Shown here: positions 33,569 to 43,409 of the stretch, in pieces
How positions within the stretch are numbered: the first letter of the stretch is position 1
How the letters are laid out: the number at the start of each line of letters is the position of its first letter
DNA from: Psychrobacter immobilis
GTDB taxonomy: Bacteria; Pseudomonadota; Gammaproteobacteria; Pseudomonadales; Moraxellaceae
Assembly: GCF_904846225.1 (NCBI RefSeq)
Contig: NZ_CAJGZJ010000001.1
Span: 124,001 to 188,000 of the forward strand
Direction of reading: 5' to 3'
DNA: 64,000 nucleotides
Program-made: the position numbers and the translations under genes
Notes under the pieces: model-generated
What the model saw: only the letters and a program-made list of their open reading frames with translations
What the model was told of the DNA's origin: nothing
Databases searched by the model: none

Positions 33569-35767
33569 ATGAGTCAAACCTTACCCAAACTCAGTCATTA
33601 TCAAGTTGATGATGCTCAATATAACTTACTGCGTTCAGTCGGTTATCTCACTGCCGCTGAACGCCGTGATATTATTGATGCGTGTGAGTTCGGTGATATT
33701 GCGCACATTAAAGACAAGCGTAAATCAGGTGAGCCTTATATCACTCATCCGATTGCAGTCGCTGAGATACTGGCAGGTTTTCGTTTAGATAGAGACACCA
33801 TTATTGCCGCGATTTTGCATGATACGGTCGAAGATACCGAGGTGAGTGACGAGCAGCTTGAGCAGCGCTATGGCAAGGTTGTGGCAAGGCTGGTCGATGG
33901 CGTGACCAAGCTAAAATCCTCCTCACATAATAAGCAACAAAATAAAGCGGCCACTTTTCATAAGATTTTGACAGCCACACTTGCTGATCCACGCGTTTTA
34001 ATCATCAAACTTGCCGACCGATTACATAATATGTCCACGCTTGATGCGGTACGTCCCGAAAAACAACGTACCACCGCCCAAGAAACCCTGGATTTTTATG
34101 TACCATTTGCACGGCTGATGGGCCTTAATGATATTGCTGATTATATCGAGGTGCTCTGTTATCGTAATCTTGACTCTGATATGTATAACAAGATTTCTGA
34201 CAAGCTTTTGCAGTACGGGCTTGGACGCAACTTTCAAAAAGAAGCCATTCATCGCTATCTGAATATTGTTCTCACTAATCTGGAATTGAGTGGACTGGTC
34301 AAAGTTTTAGATAATAGCGTCGTAATTTATCGCCAGTTTTTTCGAAATCGCGGTGAGGTTAGTTCGCTATTACGTCATTATGCGTTTGAGATTGTGCTCG
34401 ATAATATCGAGGCCTGTGACAAGCTGGCTTATTATCTGATTAAAAAATATCAGATTGATGACAGTCATATCGCTGATAATATTCGCCGTCCGCTACCAGG
34501 AGGCAATCAGTCGCTCACGCTTATTTATGAGCGTGATAACGATGTGGTAAAAGTCACTATTTTGACCAAGCAAATGCAAAGCGCAGCAAGGCTTGGCGTC
34601 ATCGGCGCAGAGCATGCGTCTGATGTTAGTCAGTCAGTCATTCAAGCGTCATTACGCAACATGAAAGACTTAGTCGATGAAGACGATTTAAATGAAAACA
34701 GTCCCGATTTTTCAGCGGCAGTTTCTACTATTAATGAGCTGATGGACTATCTTCACTCCAGTAAAATCATCTGTTATAGTCCACAAGGGCGCGCCTATGA
34801 GCTGCCGCAAGGAGCAACAGCGCTAGACTTTGCATATGCGGTTGGGCCTATGGTCGGTAATGTGGCTGTCGGCGCCAATATCGATAGCAAACCTGCAAAG
34901 CTGGGTACGGTCGTCAAAAACGGACAATCGATTGAAATCGAAGTAAACAGCCACTCAGAGCCCAAAGCAGAATGGCTAGGATTTGTGGTGACCAATAAAG
35001 CGCGTGAAGAGATTTTGCGCTGGTTTAAAGATTTGTCCACCGCCGATAAACAGCATCATGGTCAGCAAGCGTTGGATCGCGCCCTTAGAACTTACCAAAA
35101 AAGCCTCGATGACTTGACCGAGAGTGATTGGAAAAACTTGACAGAATGGCGCGGATTAACAGAGAAAGATGCCCTATTTGAGCAAATAAGTTCGGGGACT
35201 TTGTTACCGCAGTTGGTGGTTACTCGCTTGTTTAGTGATGAGGTCAATGATCTGCAAGTCAAAGAGCATAGCGATGATATGACTCAACCTCAGCAGCTTA
35301 TAGTGAATGCTTCAGGCGTTGAGCTTGATTTTGCCAATTGTTGTCATCCGATTTATGGTGATCCTATCGTCGGTCACTTATCACGTCATGGTTTGGTCGT
35401 GCATCGACATAAATGCTTCTCACTTGACGATATTCGTAAAGACAATCCCTATCAGGTCATCCAGTTGCGCTGGCGCAGTGATAAAGCTATAAAACAAGGT
35501 GATCCGGGCGAGCATGATATAAAAAACACTGGGAAAATTCGTTTTCCCGCTTATTTAAAGTTGTCTATTTCTTTGAGCGATGAACAGATTACCGAAGTCA
35601 TCTACCATTTGCGCCAATTAAACATCGGTGTCGAAACAGTCGATGTCCGTAATAGTGACACCATCATTCATATTATTGTGCGTAGTCGCAATCACTTAGC
35701 ACAAGGCATTCGAGATCTGCGCTCACTTCTTGGCTTTCCCAATATCATTCGCCTATATCAATTATAA
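33569..35767 (+). CDS. spoT: SpoT-type (p)ppGpp hydrolase with degenerate synthetase domain
   Basis: A long RSH protein of 732 residues. The hydrolase domain is intact: H60 in YITHPIAVAEIL, HDTVED at 84-89, and IIKLADRLHNM near 150. The synthetase region (about 215-345) has lost its key residues: the RxK and SI-x-K site reads VVIYRQFFRNRG, DIYAFRV is HYAFEIV, GYQSLHT is GNQSLTL, and EVQIRT is KVTILT. TGS (SPQGRAYELPQGATALDFAYA), helical, zinc-finger-like (NCCHPIYGDPIVGHL) and ACT domains follow as normal. So it should degrade but not make (p)ppGpp, as known for the Acinetobacter SpoT. A separate RelA is expected elsewhere. Ribosome binding site AGGA. Confidence 0.93.
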   Translation: MSQTLPKLSHYQVDDAQYNLLRSVGYLTAAERRDIIDACEFGDIAHIKDKRKSGEPYITHPIAVAEILAGFRLDRDTIIAAILHDTVEDTEVSDEQLEQRYGKVVARLVDGVTKLKSSSHNKQQNKAATFHKILTATLADPRVLIIKLADRLHNMSTLDAVRPEKQRTTAQETLDFYVPFARLMGLNDIADYIEVLCYRNLDSDMYNKISDKLLQYGLGRNFQKEAIHRYLNIVLTNLELSGLVKVLDNSVVIYRQFFRNRGEVSSLLRHYAFEIVLDNIEACDKLAYYLIKKYQIDDSHIADNIRRPLPGGNQSLTLIYERDNDVVKVTILTKQMQSAARLGVIGAEHASDVSQSVIQASLRNMKDLVDEDDLNENSPDFSAAVSTINELMDYLHSSKIICYSPQGRAYELPQGATALDFAYAVGPMVGNVAVGANIDSKPAKLGTVVKNGQSIEIEVNSHSEPKAEWLGFVVTNKAREEILRWFKDLSTADKQHHGQQALDRALRTYQKSLDDLTESDWKNLTEWRGLTEKDALFEQISSGTLLPQLVVTRLFSDEVNDLQVKEHSDDMTQPQQLIVNASGVELDFANCCHPIYGDPIVGHLSRHGLVVHRHKCFSLDDIRKDNPYQVIQLRWRSDKAIKQGDPGEHDIKNTGKIRFPAYLKLSISLSDEQITEVIYHLRQLNIGVETVDVRNSDTIIHIIVRSRNHLAQGIRDLRSLLGFPNIIRLYQL

Positions 35768-35969
35768 TAAGAGTGGTGGATAAGCCTCAATTGTGATTTA
35801 CGATAGCATTGACTGGTTAACTTAGAAGTTTTTAGAAAAACCTAAAATAATGATAAACTGCTTTACTTGATTTCTGGCATATAAATTTTAGGCATGTCAT
35901 CAATCTTGAAATATTAGATACTGATACGCCCCTGTAAACCAACCCCGAAAAATATAAAAAGGACATGAT

Positions 35970-36350
35970 ATGACTCGTCAAACCATCCAAACTGATAAAG
36001 CACCTGCAGCCGTTGGCACCTATTCACAGGCCGTAAAAGTCGGTAATACGGTCTACATTTCAGGACAGCTTGGTTTCGATCCTGATACGATGGAATTAAA
36101 AGACGGTTTTGAGGCACAAGCGAAGCAAGTCTTTGAAAATATTAAGGCCATCTGTGAAGCTGCTGGCGGTAGCTTAAACGATGTGGTTAAGTTTAATGTA
36201 TCGTTGACGGATTTGAATGACTTTGCCGCTTTAAATGAAGTATTTATTGCCAATTTGAGCGAACCTTATCCTGCCCGTGCAGCCGTTCAAGTAGCAGCCT
36301 TACCTAAAGGCGGTGTGGTCGAAATTGAGTCTATTCTTTATATTGAATAA
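35970..36350 (+). CDS. ridA: RidA family enamine/imine deaminase
   Basis: RidA hydrolyses reactive 2-aminoacrylate and related imines made by PLP enzymes. The 126-residue protein shows the full pattern: TDKAPAAVGTYSQAVKVG, VYISGQLGFDP, the ALNEVF helix and the catalytic Arg in EPYPARAAVQVAALPKGGVVEIE. It follows spoT, the same order as in many gammaproteobacteria (spoT-ridA). AAAGGACATGAT precedes the ATG. A perfect 12-bp terminator stem follows. Confidence 0.95.
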   Translation: MTRQTIQTDKAPAAVGTYSQAVKVGNTVYISGQLGFDPDTMELKDGFEAQAKQVFENIKAICEAAGGSLNDVVKFNVSLTDLNDFAALNEVFIANLSEPYPARAAVQVAALPKGGVVEIESILYIE

Positions 36351-36457
36351 CTTCTATAGTGGATAACCTTTATATTGAATGATCTTGATAGTGAGTAGCT
36401 CTAATATATCATTATCATGAATGTTCAAATCTTTGAGTCAATATACTATTTTTAAAA

Positions 36458-36485
36458 TAAGCCCAAATATCACTATTTGGGCTTA
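36458..36485 (+). terminator. Terminator hairpin of ridA
   Basis: TAAGCCCAAATA and TATTTGGGCTTA form a perfect 12-bp stem around TCAC. Only a weak T tract follows (CTGTTATT). Confidence 0.65.
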
Positions 36486-36543
36486 CTGTTATTACTCTTA
36501 TCAAGTTTATTATGAAAATATCTAAAGCTTAGGGATGCATTTT

Positions 36544-38832
36544 ATGTTGGTACAAGTTGCTTTGCCCGTGCCCCTTTATCGGGTATTTGACTATAGTTTA
36601 CCGACAGATATGAGCGCTGCACCAAACGCTTCAATTCCGCAAATCGGTAGCCGCGTTGAGGTTTCATTTGGTCGTCAAACCTTAATCGGTATCGTCATTG
36701 CTCACATCTTGGAAGCGGATAGTAGCGTACCAATCAACAAGCTGAAACCTATTAACAAATGCTTAGATGCTGAGTCGATTTTAGATGCTAGCATGCTAAA
36801 ACTTGCCTATTGGCTGGCACGTTATTACCACTATCCGCTCGGTGATGTTTTAGCAGTCATACTGCCAAGCTTAGTTCGTCAAGGCAAACCTTTAGACCTT
36901 CTCATTACGCATTGGCGAATTTTGCCTCATATCACTGATGATGACTTTCGTGCCAATGCAAAAAAGCAAAAGCAACAATTTGATATGCTAAAACTGCACG
37001 GCGAGCACGGCGCTAGTGAAGATATACTCTTATTAGAAGGTATGCAACGAGCTTTCTTAAAAGCGCTTGAAGATAAAGGTCTTATCGAGCGTTATATTCA
37101 GCCAAAACAAGCCCCTTCGCCTGTTAAACTTGCAAAAATGCCACTTGATCTAAATACAGAGCAGCAGATTGCTGTTAACGCCATTACTGCCGCCCATGAG
37201 GCTAAATGTTACACAGGGTTTTTATTAAACGGTATTACTGGTAGTGGCAAGACCGAGGTCTATCTGCAAGCGATGCAAGCGGTACTAGAAGCAGGAAAGC
37301 AAGTATTGATTCTGGTACCAGAAATCGGTTTGACACCGCAAACGCGAGCGCGTTTTGCCAGTCGATTTGCCGCTCATATCGTCTTGTTACATTCTGGTAT
37401 GAACAATACCCATCGCTTACAAGGATGGCAGGATTGCCGAACTGGACACGCTCAAATCATCATTGGTACGCGATCAGCAGTGCTATATCCTTTCGCAAAT
37501 TTGGGACTGATCGTCGTTGATGAAGCGCACGATGGTTCTTATAAGCAGCAAGATACTTTGCGTTATCATGCGGCGGACGTCGCCCTTTACCGCGGTCTTC
37601 AGTGCAACATTCCCGTCGTGCTCGGTACTGCAACCCCTTCTCTTGAGCATTTAAAGTTAGTCGATGATGGTAAGCTAGTCGATTGCCAATTGCAGACTCG
37701 TCCTGGCAATGCTAAGCCTGCGACCATGCAACTTATCGATGCGCGCTTGCAAAGTACCCATCAACAAACCACTGACGATGGCGCTCGCTATGACACAGGA
37801 CTGACGGACACCTTGATTGGGGCCATACGGCAAACGCTAGAAGCAGGCGATCAAGTTTTGATATTTTTAAACCGCCGCGGCTATGCGCCTGTTTTATTAT
37901 GCAAAGCTTGCGGTTGGCAGGCAGATTGTCCACGCTGTGATGCCCATTTAACGGTTCATTACAATAGCCAAGCTCAGCACAATAATCACTCAAACAGCTC
38001 TTATTTAAAATGCCACCATTGTGACTGGCAAGCCTATATTCCTAGCGTTTGCCCTGATTGTGGCAGTCAAAATTTAGACGCCAAAGGTATGGGTACTACT
38101 AGACTGAGCGAAAACTTGCATGCGATTTTTGCCAATCCCCAAACTAGTAAAGTGCTCTACCCCATCATTCAAATCGATCGCGATACGACAAGGCGTAAAG
38201 ACAGCTGGGAAAACATTTATCAGCGTATCAATGAAGGCAAGCCTGCCATTTTAGTTGGCACGCAAATGGTCGCTAAAGGCCATCATTTTCCCAATGTCAC
38301 ACTTGTCTGCCTACCCAATGCCGATCGCGGTTTTTTATCCGCAGACTTTCGCTCGCCAGAGCATACCGCGCAGCTAATGATTCAAGTGGCAGGCCGTGCT
38401 GGGCGAGGCGACAAAGCAGGACGTGTGCTGATTCAGACATTGCAACCTGACAATGAGCTATTGTTAAAACTGGTTAAAGATGGTTATTTGTCGTTTGCTC
38501 GTGAATTGTTGCAAGAACGCAAAATGATGGGTTTGCCTCCTCAAAGCTTTGCCGCGCTGATACGCTGTGAAGGCAAAACGCTTATTGCTACTACTCAAGC
38601 GCTCAAAGATGCGATTGCTATCCTTCCAAATGCTCATAATCTGGCCGTACTGGGTCCTATCGATGCGCCAATGAGTAAAAAAAATAGCCGCTACCACGTG
38701 CAGCTACTATTATTAGCCAAAGATCGACGACAGTTACACCACGTATTAAACCAATGGTGGCAGCCAGTACTTGCCTTGCCAAGCACTAAGTATCTCAAAC
38801 TTACTTTAGATATTGATCCTGTGGGCTGGTAG
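36544..38832 (+). CDS. priA: Primosomal protein N' (replication restart helicase PriA)
   Basis: A 3'-to-5' DNA helicase that reloads the replisome at stalled forks. The 762-residue protein has the 3'-binding domain (VQVALPVPLYRVFDYSLP), winged helix, Walker A GITGSGKTEVY, GLIVVDEAHDGSYKQQ, and GTATPSLEH, then the cysteine-rich zinc sites (CKACGWQADCPRCD and CHHCDWQAYIPSVCPDCG) and the C-terminal helicase part with VGTQMVAKGHHFPNVTLV and QVAGRAGRG. I chose the ATG at 36544 because AGGGA sits eight bases ahead and overlaps the earlier in-frame ATG at 36535. Confidence 0.96.
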   Translation: MLVQVALPVPLYRVFDYSLPTDMSAAPNASIPQIGSRVEVSFGRQTLIGIVIAHILEADSSVPINKLKPINKCLDAESILDASMLKLAYWLARYYHYPLGDVLAVILPSLVRQGKPLDLLITHWRILPHITDDDFRANAKKQKQQFDMLKLHGEHGASEDILLLEGMQRAFLKALEDKGLIERYIQPKQAPSPVKLAKMPLDLNTEQQIAVNAITAAHEAKCYTGFLLNGITGSGKTEVYLQAMQAVLEAGKQVLILVPEIGLTPQTRARFASRFAAHIVLLHSGMNNTHRLQGWQDCRTGHAQIIIGTRSAVLYPFANLGLIVVDEAHDGSYKQQDTLRYHAADVALYRGLQCNIPVVLGTATPSLEHLKLVDDGKLVDCQLQTRPGNAKPATMQLIDARLQSTHQQTTDDGARYDTGLTDTLIGAIRQTLEAGDQVLIFLNRRGYAPVLLCKACGWQADCPRCDAHLTVHYNSQAQHNNHSNSSYLKCHHCDWQAYIPSVCPDCGSQNLDAKGMGTTRLSENLHAIFANPQTSKVLYPIIQIDRDTTRRKDSWENIYQRINEGKPAILVGTQMVAKGHHFPNVTLVCLPNADRGFLSADFRSPEHTAQLMIQVAGRAGRGDKAGRVLIQTLQPDNELLLKLVKDGYLSFARELLQERKMMGLPPQSFAALIRCEGKTLIATTQALKDAIAILPNAHNLAVLGPIDAPMSKKNSRYHVQLLLLAKDRRQLHHVLNQWWQPVLALPSTKYLKLTLDIDPVGW

Positions 38833-38885
38833 GCTACATGTCACAAATTTATAGTATTTCTAAATTGTATTGTCTATATGGTCGA

Positions 38886-38930
38886 GCCATTTAGAAAACA
38901 GCCATTTAGAAAACAGTCATTTAAAAAACA
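38886..38930. repeat. Three tandem 15-base repeats
   Basis: GCCATTTAGAAAACA occurs twice exactly and then once as GTCATTTAAAAAACA. The array ends at the very base before the TATAGTCA end of the palindromic element. Confidence 0.9.
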
Positions 38931-39082
38931 TATAGTCAGTGAAACGTAATATCGATACATCACGCATTGCTGCTATCAATTTTTCTTGCTTGCGGTGCCA
39001 TTGCTTCTAGAGGCTGCAAAACACTCATTACAAAAATATGCATATTAGCAGTACCGTAACGTTTTAAGGTTTTTTGACTATA
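38931..39082 (-). repeat. Dispersed palindromic element, copy at 38.9 kb
   Basis: 152 bp bounded by TATAGTCA (38931-38938) and TGACTATA (39075-39082), perfect 8-base inverted ends. Read on the minus strand it aligns with the 61.6-kb copy: GGTACTGCT near the left, the GCAAGCAAG core and GATGTATCGATATTACGTTT near the right. The core palindrome is degraded. Confidence 0.75.
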
Positions 39083-39250
39083 GTTCAATTGGTATGAGTT
39101 TTAGTGGTTGCCGACTATATTTGTATTATTTTTACGCCACCGTTACAGCTTCTAATAATCGACTATGTTAAATTCATAATGACTATTAAGCTCTTTTGGT
39201 CAAAGGCCTGTCACTGCTTTGTGCAAAGCAAAGGTTGATAATTCAATTTA

Positions 39251-40447
39251 ATGTCAGTGAATTTGAGTATTGCTATGAATCCAGAAAATTCAAACGTTCC
39301 AGAACACAACTCCCATCATCAGGGGGATGCTAGTACGCATGAACATCAACACCAATCTGGTGATGAGCACCATAACTATGTTGATGATAAACAAGGCACT
39401 CATGATCACGATGCACATTTAGAGCAGACGACAGCGCCGCGAGATACTAAAGGCTACCAACGAATTTTACTGTTTAGCTTCCTTATTATTACTGGCTATA
39501 TGGTCATCGAGGCCGTCGGTGGCTGGCTCACAGGAAGTTTGGCACTATTGTCTGATGCTGGTCACATGCTAAGCGATGCGATAGCACTTGGTGCCACCTT
39601 AATGGCTTTCAAAATTGGCGAAAAAGCCGCCACTCACCAAAAAACCTTTGGCTATAAACGCTTTGAGATTTTGGTAGCTGGGGTAAATGGCGCTACTTTG
39701 GTGATTATCGCGTTAATGATTTTTTATGAAGCCATCCAACGCTTCAATTCACCTTCTGAAATCGCTACCCAAGGTATGCTGATCATTGCGACTATCGGTA
39801 TGCTGGTCAACATCTTGGTAGCTTGGCTCATGCATCGAGGCAGCCATAACAGCGACGAAAATGGCCACAATCATGAGGCACATGAGGCCAAGCCATCGAC
39901 TGAAAAAGAACCTGTTAATCTAAATATGCAAAGTGCTTACTTGCACGTACTGAGTGATTTATTGGGTTCCGTTGCTGCTATTGTGGCGGCATTATTAATG
40001 ATGGGATTTGGCTGGGTCTGGGCAGATGCCGTAGCCTCGGTGATCGTTGCTGTTCTCATATTAGTCAGCGGTTATCGTGTTGTGCGTAATTCTGTCCATA
40101 TCTTAATGGAAGGTACACCTGCTAATATATCGTTAGTCGATATCGAGCAAACACTAGTGTCTCAAGAGCAAGTGAGAGCGATTCACGACCTCCATGTTTG
40201 GAGTATTACTAGTGGCTTAAACGCCCTTTCTTGTCACGTCGTTGTTGACGGCGAAATGAATATTCATGAATCCAGTATATTGATTGCCAATCTTGAACAG
40301 CGCCTATTAACACTTGGTATTCAGCATGCTACCATTCAGGTCGAAAGTTGGTCACATCCACCAATTAAAGCGCATAGCAATGCGCTGGTTTGCGATATCT
40401 CAGCACAGTCATCTGTTGATAATAGTCATATGGGTCACAATCATTAA
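39251..40447 (+). CDS. Cation diffusion facilitator, zinc-type exporter (CzcD/ZitB-like)
   Basis: A 398-residue CDF protein, a proton-coupled divalent metal exporter of the inner membrane. A His-rich N-terminus (about 20-60: HNSHHQGDASTHEHQHQSGD and more) probably binds metal. Six transmembrane helices follow, with the metal site H-x-x-x-D in SDAGHMLSDA (helix 2) and HVLSDLLGSVAA (helix 5), and a His-rich loop (HNSDENGHNHEAHEA). The C-terminal domain has HDLHVWSITSG. Zn or Co/Cd is likely from the HxxxD pair. Start at 39251 or the ATG at 39275 cannot be settled. Confidence 0.92.
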   Translation: MSVNLSIAMNPENSNVPEHNSHHQGDASTHEHQHQSGDEHHNYVDDKQGTHDHDAHLEQTTAPRDTKGYQRILLFSFLIITGYMVIEAVGGWLTGSLALLSDAGHMLSDAIALGATLMAFKIGEKAATHQKTFGYKRFEILVAGVNGATLVIIALMIFYEAIQRFNSPSEIATQGMLIIATIGMLVNILVAWLMHRGSHNSDENGHNHEAHEAKPSTEKEPVNLNMQSAYLHVLSDLLGSVAAIVAALLMMGFGWVWADAVASVIVAVLILVSGYRVVRNSVHILMEGTPANISLVDIEQTLVSQEQVRAIHDLHVWSITSGLNALSCHVVVDGEMNIHESSILIANLEQRLLTLGIQHATIQVESWSHPPIKAHSNALVCDISAQSSVDNSHMGHNH

Positions 40448-40715
40448 GGAGCTAAAAATGTCCTTTATCAAACCGTAGTTTCTGTTGAGCATTAAAATAT
40501 TAGGATGGCTGATCGCTAAAATACCAAAATAAAAGATTCAGCCTAATAGCTCATTTGTGTCATTGCTTTACCCATTTAAAAAAATAAGAGCTAAGCGAGC
40601 TTATATGGTTATAATAAAGACACGCCTTAATACTAAACAACCAATCTAAACGTCGTTTGACTTTGATCCCCATACTTATTAATATTTTTTATTTATCTAT
40701 TGGTGATACATCACT

Positions 40716-41420
40716 ATGTCTAAACGCTCAGCAGCCTTTGTCGCTCCCGATTATATCGAAGATCCCCTATCAAAAGACGGCAAAAAACACGCCAAGGTTT
40801 TACTGTCAACGCTGCAAGAAGACATTGATCGCTTTCGTAATGAGCAGTTCCCACCTGATATTTTACGTCAAATTCGTGATATGCCTATTTACGAAGGCAA
40901 CCTAGCCGAGGTTCAGACGTATCAGCAGCGATGGCAACCTTTGCTGGAGCGTGCGATGACGTTTTATCCCGCTGCCAATCTACCACCTGACTATCTGTCA
41001 TTACCAGCCAGCCTTGAGATACCACAGTTTATCTATCATGTTCAACGCTTGCATCTGACCAAAACTTTCGCCAAAGAATCCAAAAGTTTTGGCTCGGTAG
41101 GTGCACTTACCGATAAATGTGGTGATTATACCGCTGATGAAATTGCGCGTATGACAGCAGTGTTTGACAATGATGATGAAGCGCGATTGGTGGCGCATCG
41201 TGAGTTTATTGATTTGCGAGCGTATGTTTTTTGCCGCGATAACAAGGGTGAGATGTTGGAACCTGAGCGCGTCCGCTTTTATCGCACAGGACTTATCGTT
41301 CATGCTTTGCCTGAATTTAAAATCATAGACAGTCGCCAAACGCCGCGTAAGCGCCGTAATGACGCTTATATTAATCCGCTTGCGGATAATGGCATTTGGA
41401 AAATTTATCGTAAGAAATAA
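40716..41420 (+). CDS. Conserved protein of unknown function
   Basis: A 234-residue, soluble, charged protein. It is mostly helical at the start (KHAKVLLSTLQEDIDRFRNE) and has a middle block LTDKCGDYTADEIARMTAVF and DEARLVAHREFIDLRAYVFC. No transmembrane segment or signal is visible and I do not recognise the family. Codon use looks like that of the neighbours. It precedes the KefC-type gene by 92 bases on the same strand. Confidence 0.7.
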   Translation: MSKRSAAFVAPDYIEDPLSKDGKKHAKVLLSTLQEDIDRFRNEQFPPDILRQIRDMPIYEGNLAEVQTYQQRWQPLLERAMTFYPAANLPPDYLSLPASLEIPQFIYHVQRLHLTKTFAKESKSFGSVGALTDKCGDYTADEIARMTAVFDNDDEARLVAHREFIDLRAYVFCRDNKGEMLEPERVRFYRTGLIVHALPEFKIIDSRQTPRKRRNDAYINPLADNGIWKIYRKK

Positions 41421-41512
41421 CTTACGTCGACACTATATTTTTTTATCACTATATTATTTTTATCATTGCCGCTTTATATTGCTTATTTTATCACCACCCT
41501 TGAGGATACAAG

Positions 41513-43399
41513 ATGTTCGCTGCCGCCGCCGGCTCACCAAATTTAATGTTACAAGCTACGATTTTCTTGGGCGCAGCACTGCTCTTTGTACCTCTTGGCA
41601 AACGCTTCGGTATCGCGACCGTGTTAGGCTACCTCATTACAGGACTGATATTGGGGCCAAGTGCTTTAGATGTAGCAGGCGATGCTGAGAGCTTATTGCA
41701 TTTTTCTGAATTTGGTGTGGTGATGCTGCTGTTCATCATCGGGCTCGAGCTACAGCCTTCACGGCTTTGGGCATTACGACGTTCTATATTTGTCCTTGGC
41801 GGTTTGCAAGTTGGTCTTACTGGCACATTGTTAATGTGGCTTTTAGTTCAGTTTTTTGCCTTGCAAATCGATACGGCTTTTATCGTTGGCTTTGGCCTCG
41901 CGCTCTCCTCCACTGCTTTTGTATTACAGATATTGACCGAAAAACAGCAGCTTTCAAGTACCCACGGTCGTGAAGCGTTTACGATTTTATTATTCCAAGA
42001 CATTGCTGTTATTCCATTACTTGCCGTCATTCCATTCTTGTCGGGCGTGCGCGAACAAAGCTATGATTTGATTTATTTTGGTAAGGTTTTCGCCGTTTTT
42101 GCTGGACTCATTTTTGCCAGTCGTTATATTATTCGACCATTTTTTAAGTTTGTCGCGTCAAGCGGGGCATCAGAATTACTGACAGCAGTGGCGCTATTTA
42201 TCGTGATGGGCGTGTCTATTTTGATGGGACAGATCGGTCTTTCGATGGCGCTAGGGGCATTTTTGACAGGCGTATTGCTAGCAGATTCTGAGTATCGCCA
42301 CGAATTAGAGGCCAGTATTGAGCCTTTTAAAGGGCTATTACTAGGACTGTTCTTTATGTCAGTCGGCATGCTGACCGATGTTAAACTCATTTTGGCACAG
42401 CCTTTATTTATTATTGGCTGCGCCATAGGATTGATGCTGATCAAATTCGGTGTCATTACAGGGATTGCAAAAGTATCAGGCAATCGCTGGCCGACCAGTA
42501 TCAGACTGGGTGTCACGCTCGCTCAAGGTGGTGAATTTGCCTTTGTGTTGTTCAGTGTGGCGACTGCCCAAAATGTATTAAGACCTGAGCTGGCCAATAC
42601 GCTAAACCTCATCGTAACCATCTCTATGGCACTTACGCCATTGGCTTTTTTATTGCTTGAAAAAGTAGGCGAACCTATATTTGCCAAAAACAAACCAAGC
42701 CGCGAGTACGATACCATTCCAGACCACGAACATCAGGTAATTATTGCTGGTTTCGGACGCGTCGGACAGATTATCGGTCGTGTATTGCGTATGCATAATA
42801 TCGAATTTACCGCTATCGAGCGCTCTGCAAATCGTGTAGATTTCGTCCGCAAATTTGGTAATCAAGTCTATTATGGTGATCCCAAAAATCCAGAAATACT
42901 ACGCGCCGCTGGTATCAAAAAAGCACGCATATTTATTCTCGCTATTGATGATTTAGAGCGTTCTATTACGACCGCTCAATACTTGCGTAAAAATTATCCA
43001 GACATGGTGGTCTTAGCGCGCGCTCGTGACCGTCAGCATTATTATCGTTTACGTGAGGTTGGTGTGCGTCATATCTGGCGTGAGACTTACTTAACGTCTT
43101 TGGATATGTCACGTGAGTCGCTACAGCTGCTTGGCATCTCGCCTGAAAAGGCACGCGAGACAGTGCAAACATTCCGCGACTACGATGATGATTTAATTGA
43201 ACGTCAGCAAGCTATCTATGACGATGAAGCCAGTATGATTGAATCGGCGCAATCGGCGATGACAGAGCTAGAAAGTTTATTTGATGAAGACATTTATAAA
43301 TCCCGAAAAATAGATTTGAGTGAGTTCCAAAATGCTCTAAAAACCCAAGCGACCGCAGTTGATGATGAAGACGATCTCGCGACTGATTCTAAAAATTAA
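41513..43399 (+). CDS. CPA2-type K+/H+ antiporter with TrkA-N (RCK) domain, KefC-like
   Basis: A 628-residue inner-membrane transporter. The first 385 residues hold about twelve transmembrane helices with the CPA2 motifs GYLITGLILGPSAL, LFIIGLELQPSRLW, LFQDIAVIPLLA and TLAQGGEFAFVL. A TrkA-N nucleotide domain at about 405-525 begins with HQVIIAGFGRVGQIIGRVL and YYGDPKNPEILRAAG. The end is an acidic tail rich in Asp. It matches glutathione-gated KefB/KefC of E. coli in size (620) and plan; whether it is glutathione-gated cannot be told, and no KefF/KefG-type partner is adjacent. GAGG seven bases before the ATG. Confidence 0.92.
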   Translation: MFAAAAGSPNLMLQATIFLGAALLFVPLGKRFGIATVLGYLITGLILGPSALDVAGDAESLLHFSEFGVVMLLFIIGLELQPSRLWALRRSIFVLGGLQVGLTGTLLMWLLVQFFALQIDTAFIVGFGLALSSTAFVLQILTEKQQLSSTHGREAFTILLFQDIAVIPLLAVIPFLSGVREQSYDLIYFGKVFAVFAGLIFASRYIIRPFFKFVASSGASELLTAVALFIVMGVSILMGQIGLSMALGAFLTGVLLADSEYRHELEASIEPFKGLLLGLFFMSVGMLTDVKLILAQPLFIIGCAIGLMLIKFGVITGIAKVSGNRWPTSIRLGVTLAQGGEFAFVLFSVATAQNVLRPELANTLNLIVTISMALTPLAFLLLEKVGEPIFAKNKPSREYDTIPDHEHQVIIAGFGRVGQIIGRVLRMHNIEFTAIERSANRVDFVRKFGNQVYYGDPKNPEILRAAGIKKARIFILAIDDLERSITTAQYLRKNYPDMVVLARARDRQHYYRLREVGVRHIWRETYLTSLDMSRESLQLLGISPEKARETVQTFRDYDDDLIERQQAIYDDEASMIESAQSAMTELESLFDEDIYKSRKIDLSEFQNALKTQATAVDDEDDLATDSKN

Positions 43400-43409
43400 T
43401 CGTTATAAA

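Larger units (their letters stand above)
38833..39250. other. priA / CDF spacer, 418 bp
   Basis: No gene. It holds three tandem 15-base repeats (38886-38930) directly followed by a complete copy of the dispersed palindromic element (38931-39082). The remaining 170 bases must contain the promoter of the metal exporter gene. Confidence 0.7.

Noticed and set aside
33569-35767. Treating spoT as a pseudogene because of its altered synthetase region
   Set aside because: The reading frame is full length, the hydrolase motifs are intact and a monofunctional SpoT is known in the related Acinetobacter.
40657-40905. An 82-codon plus-strand frame overlapping the unknown protein's start
   Set aside because: Out of frame with the better 234-residue protein; no ribosome binding site.
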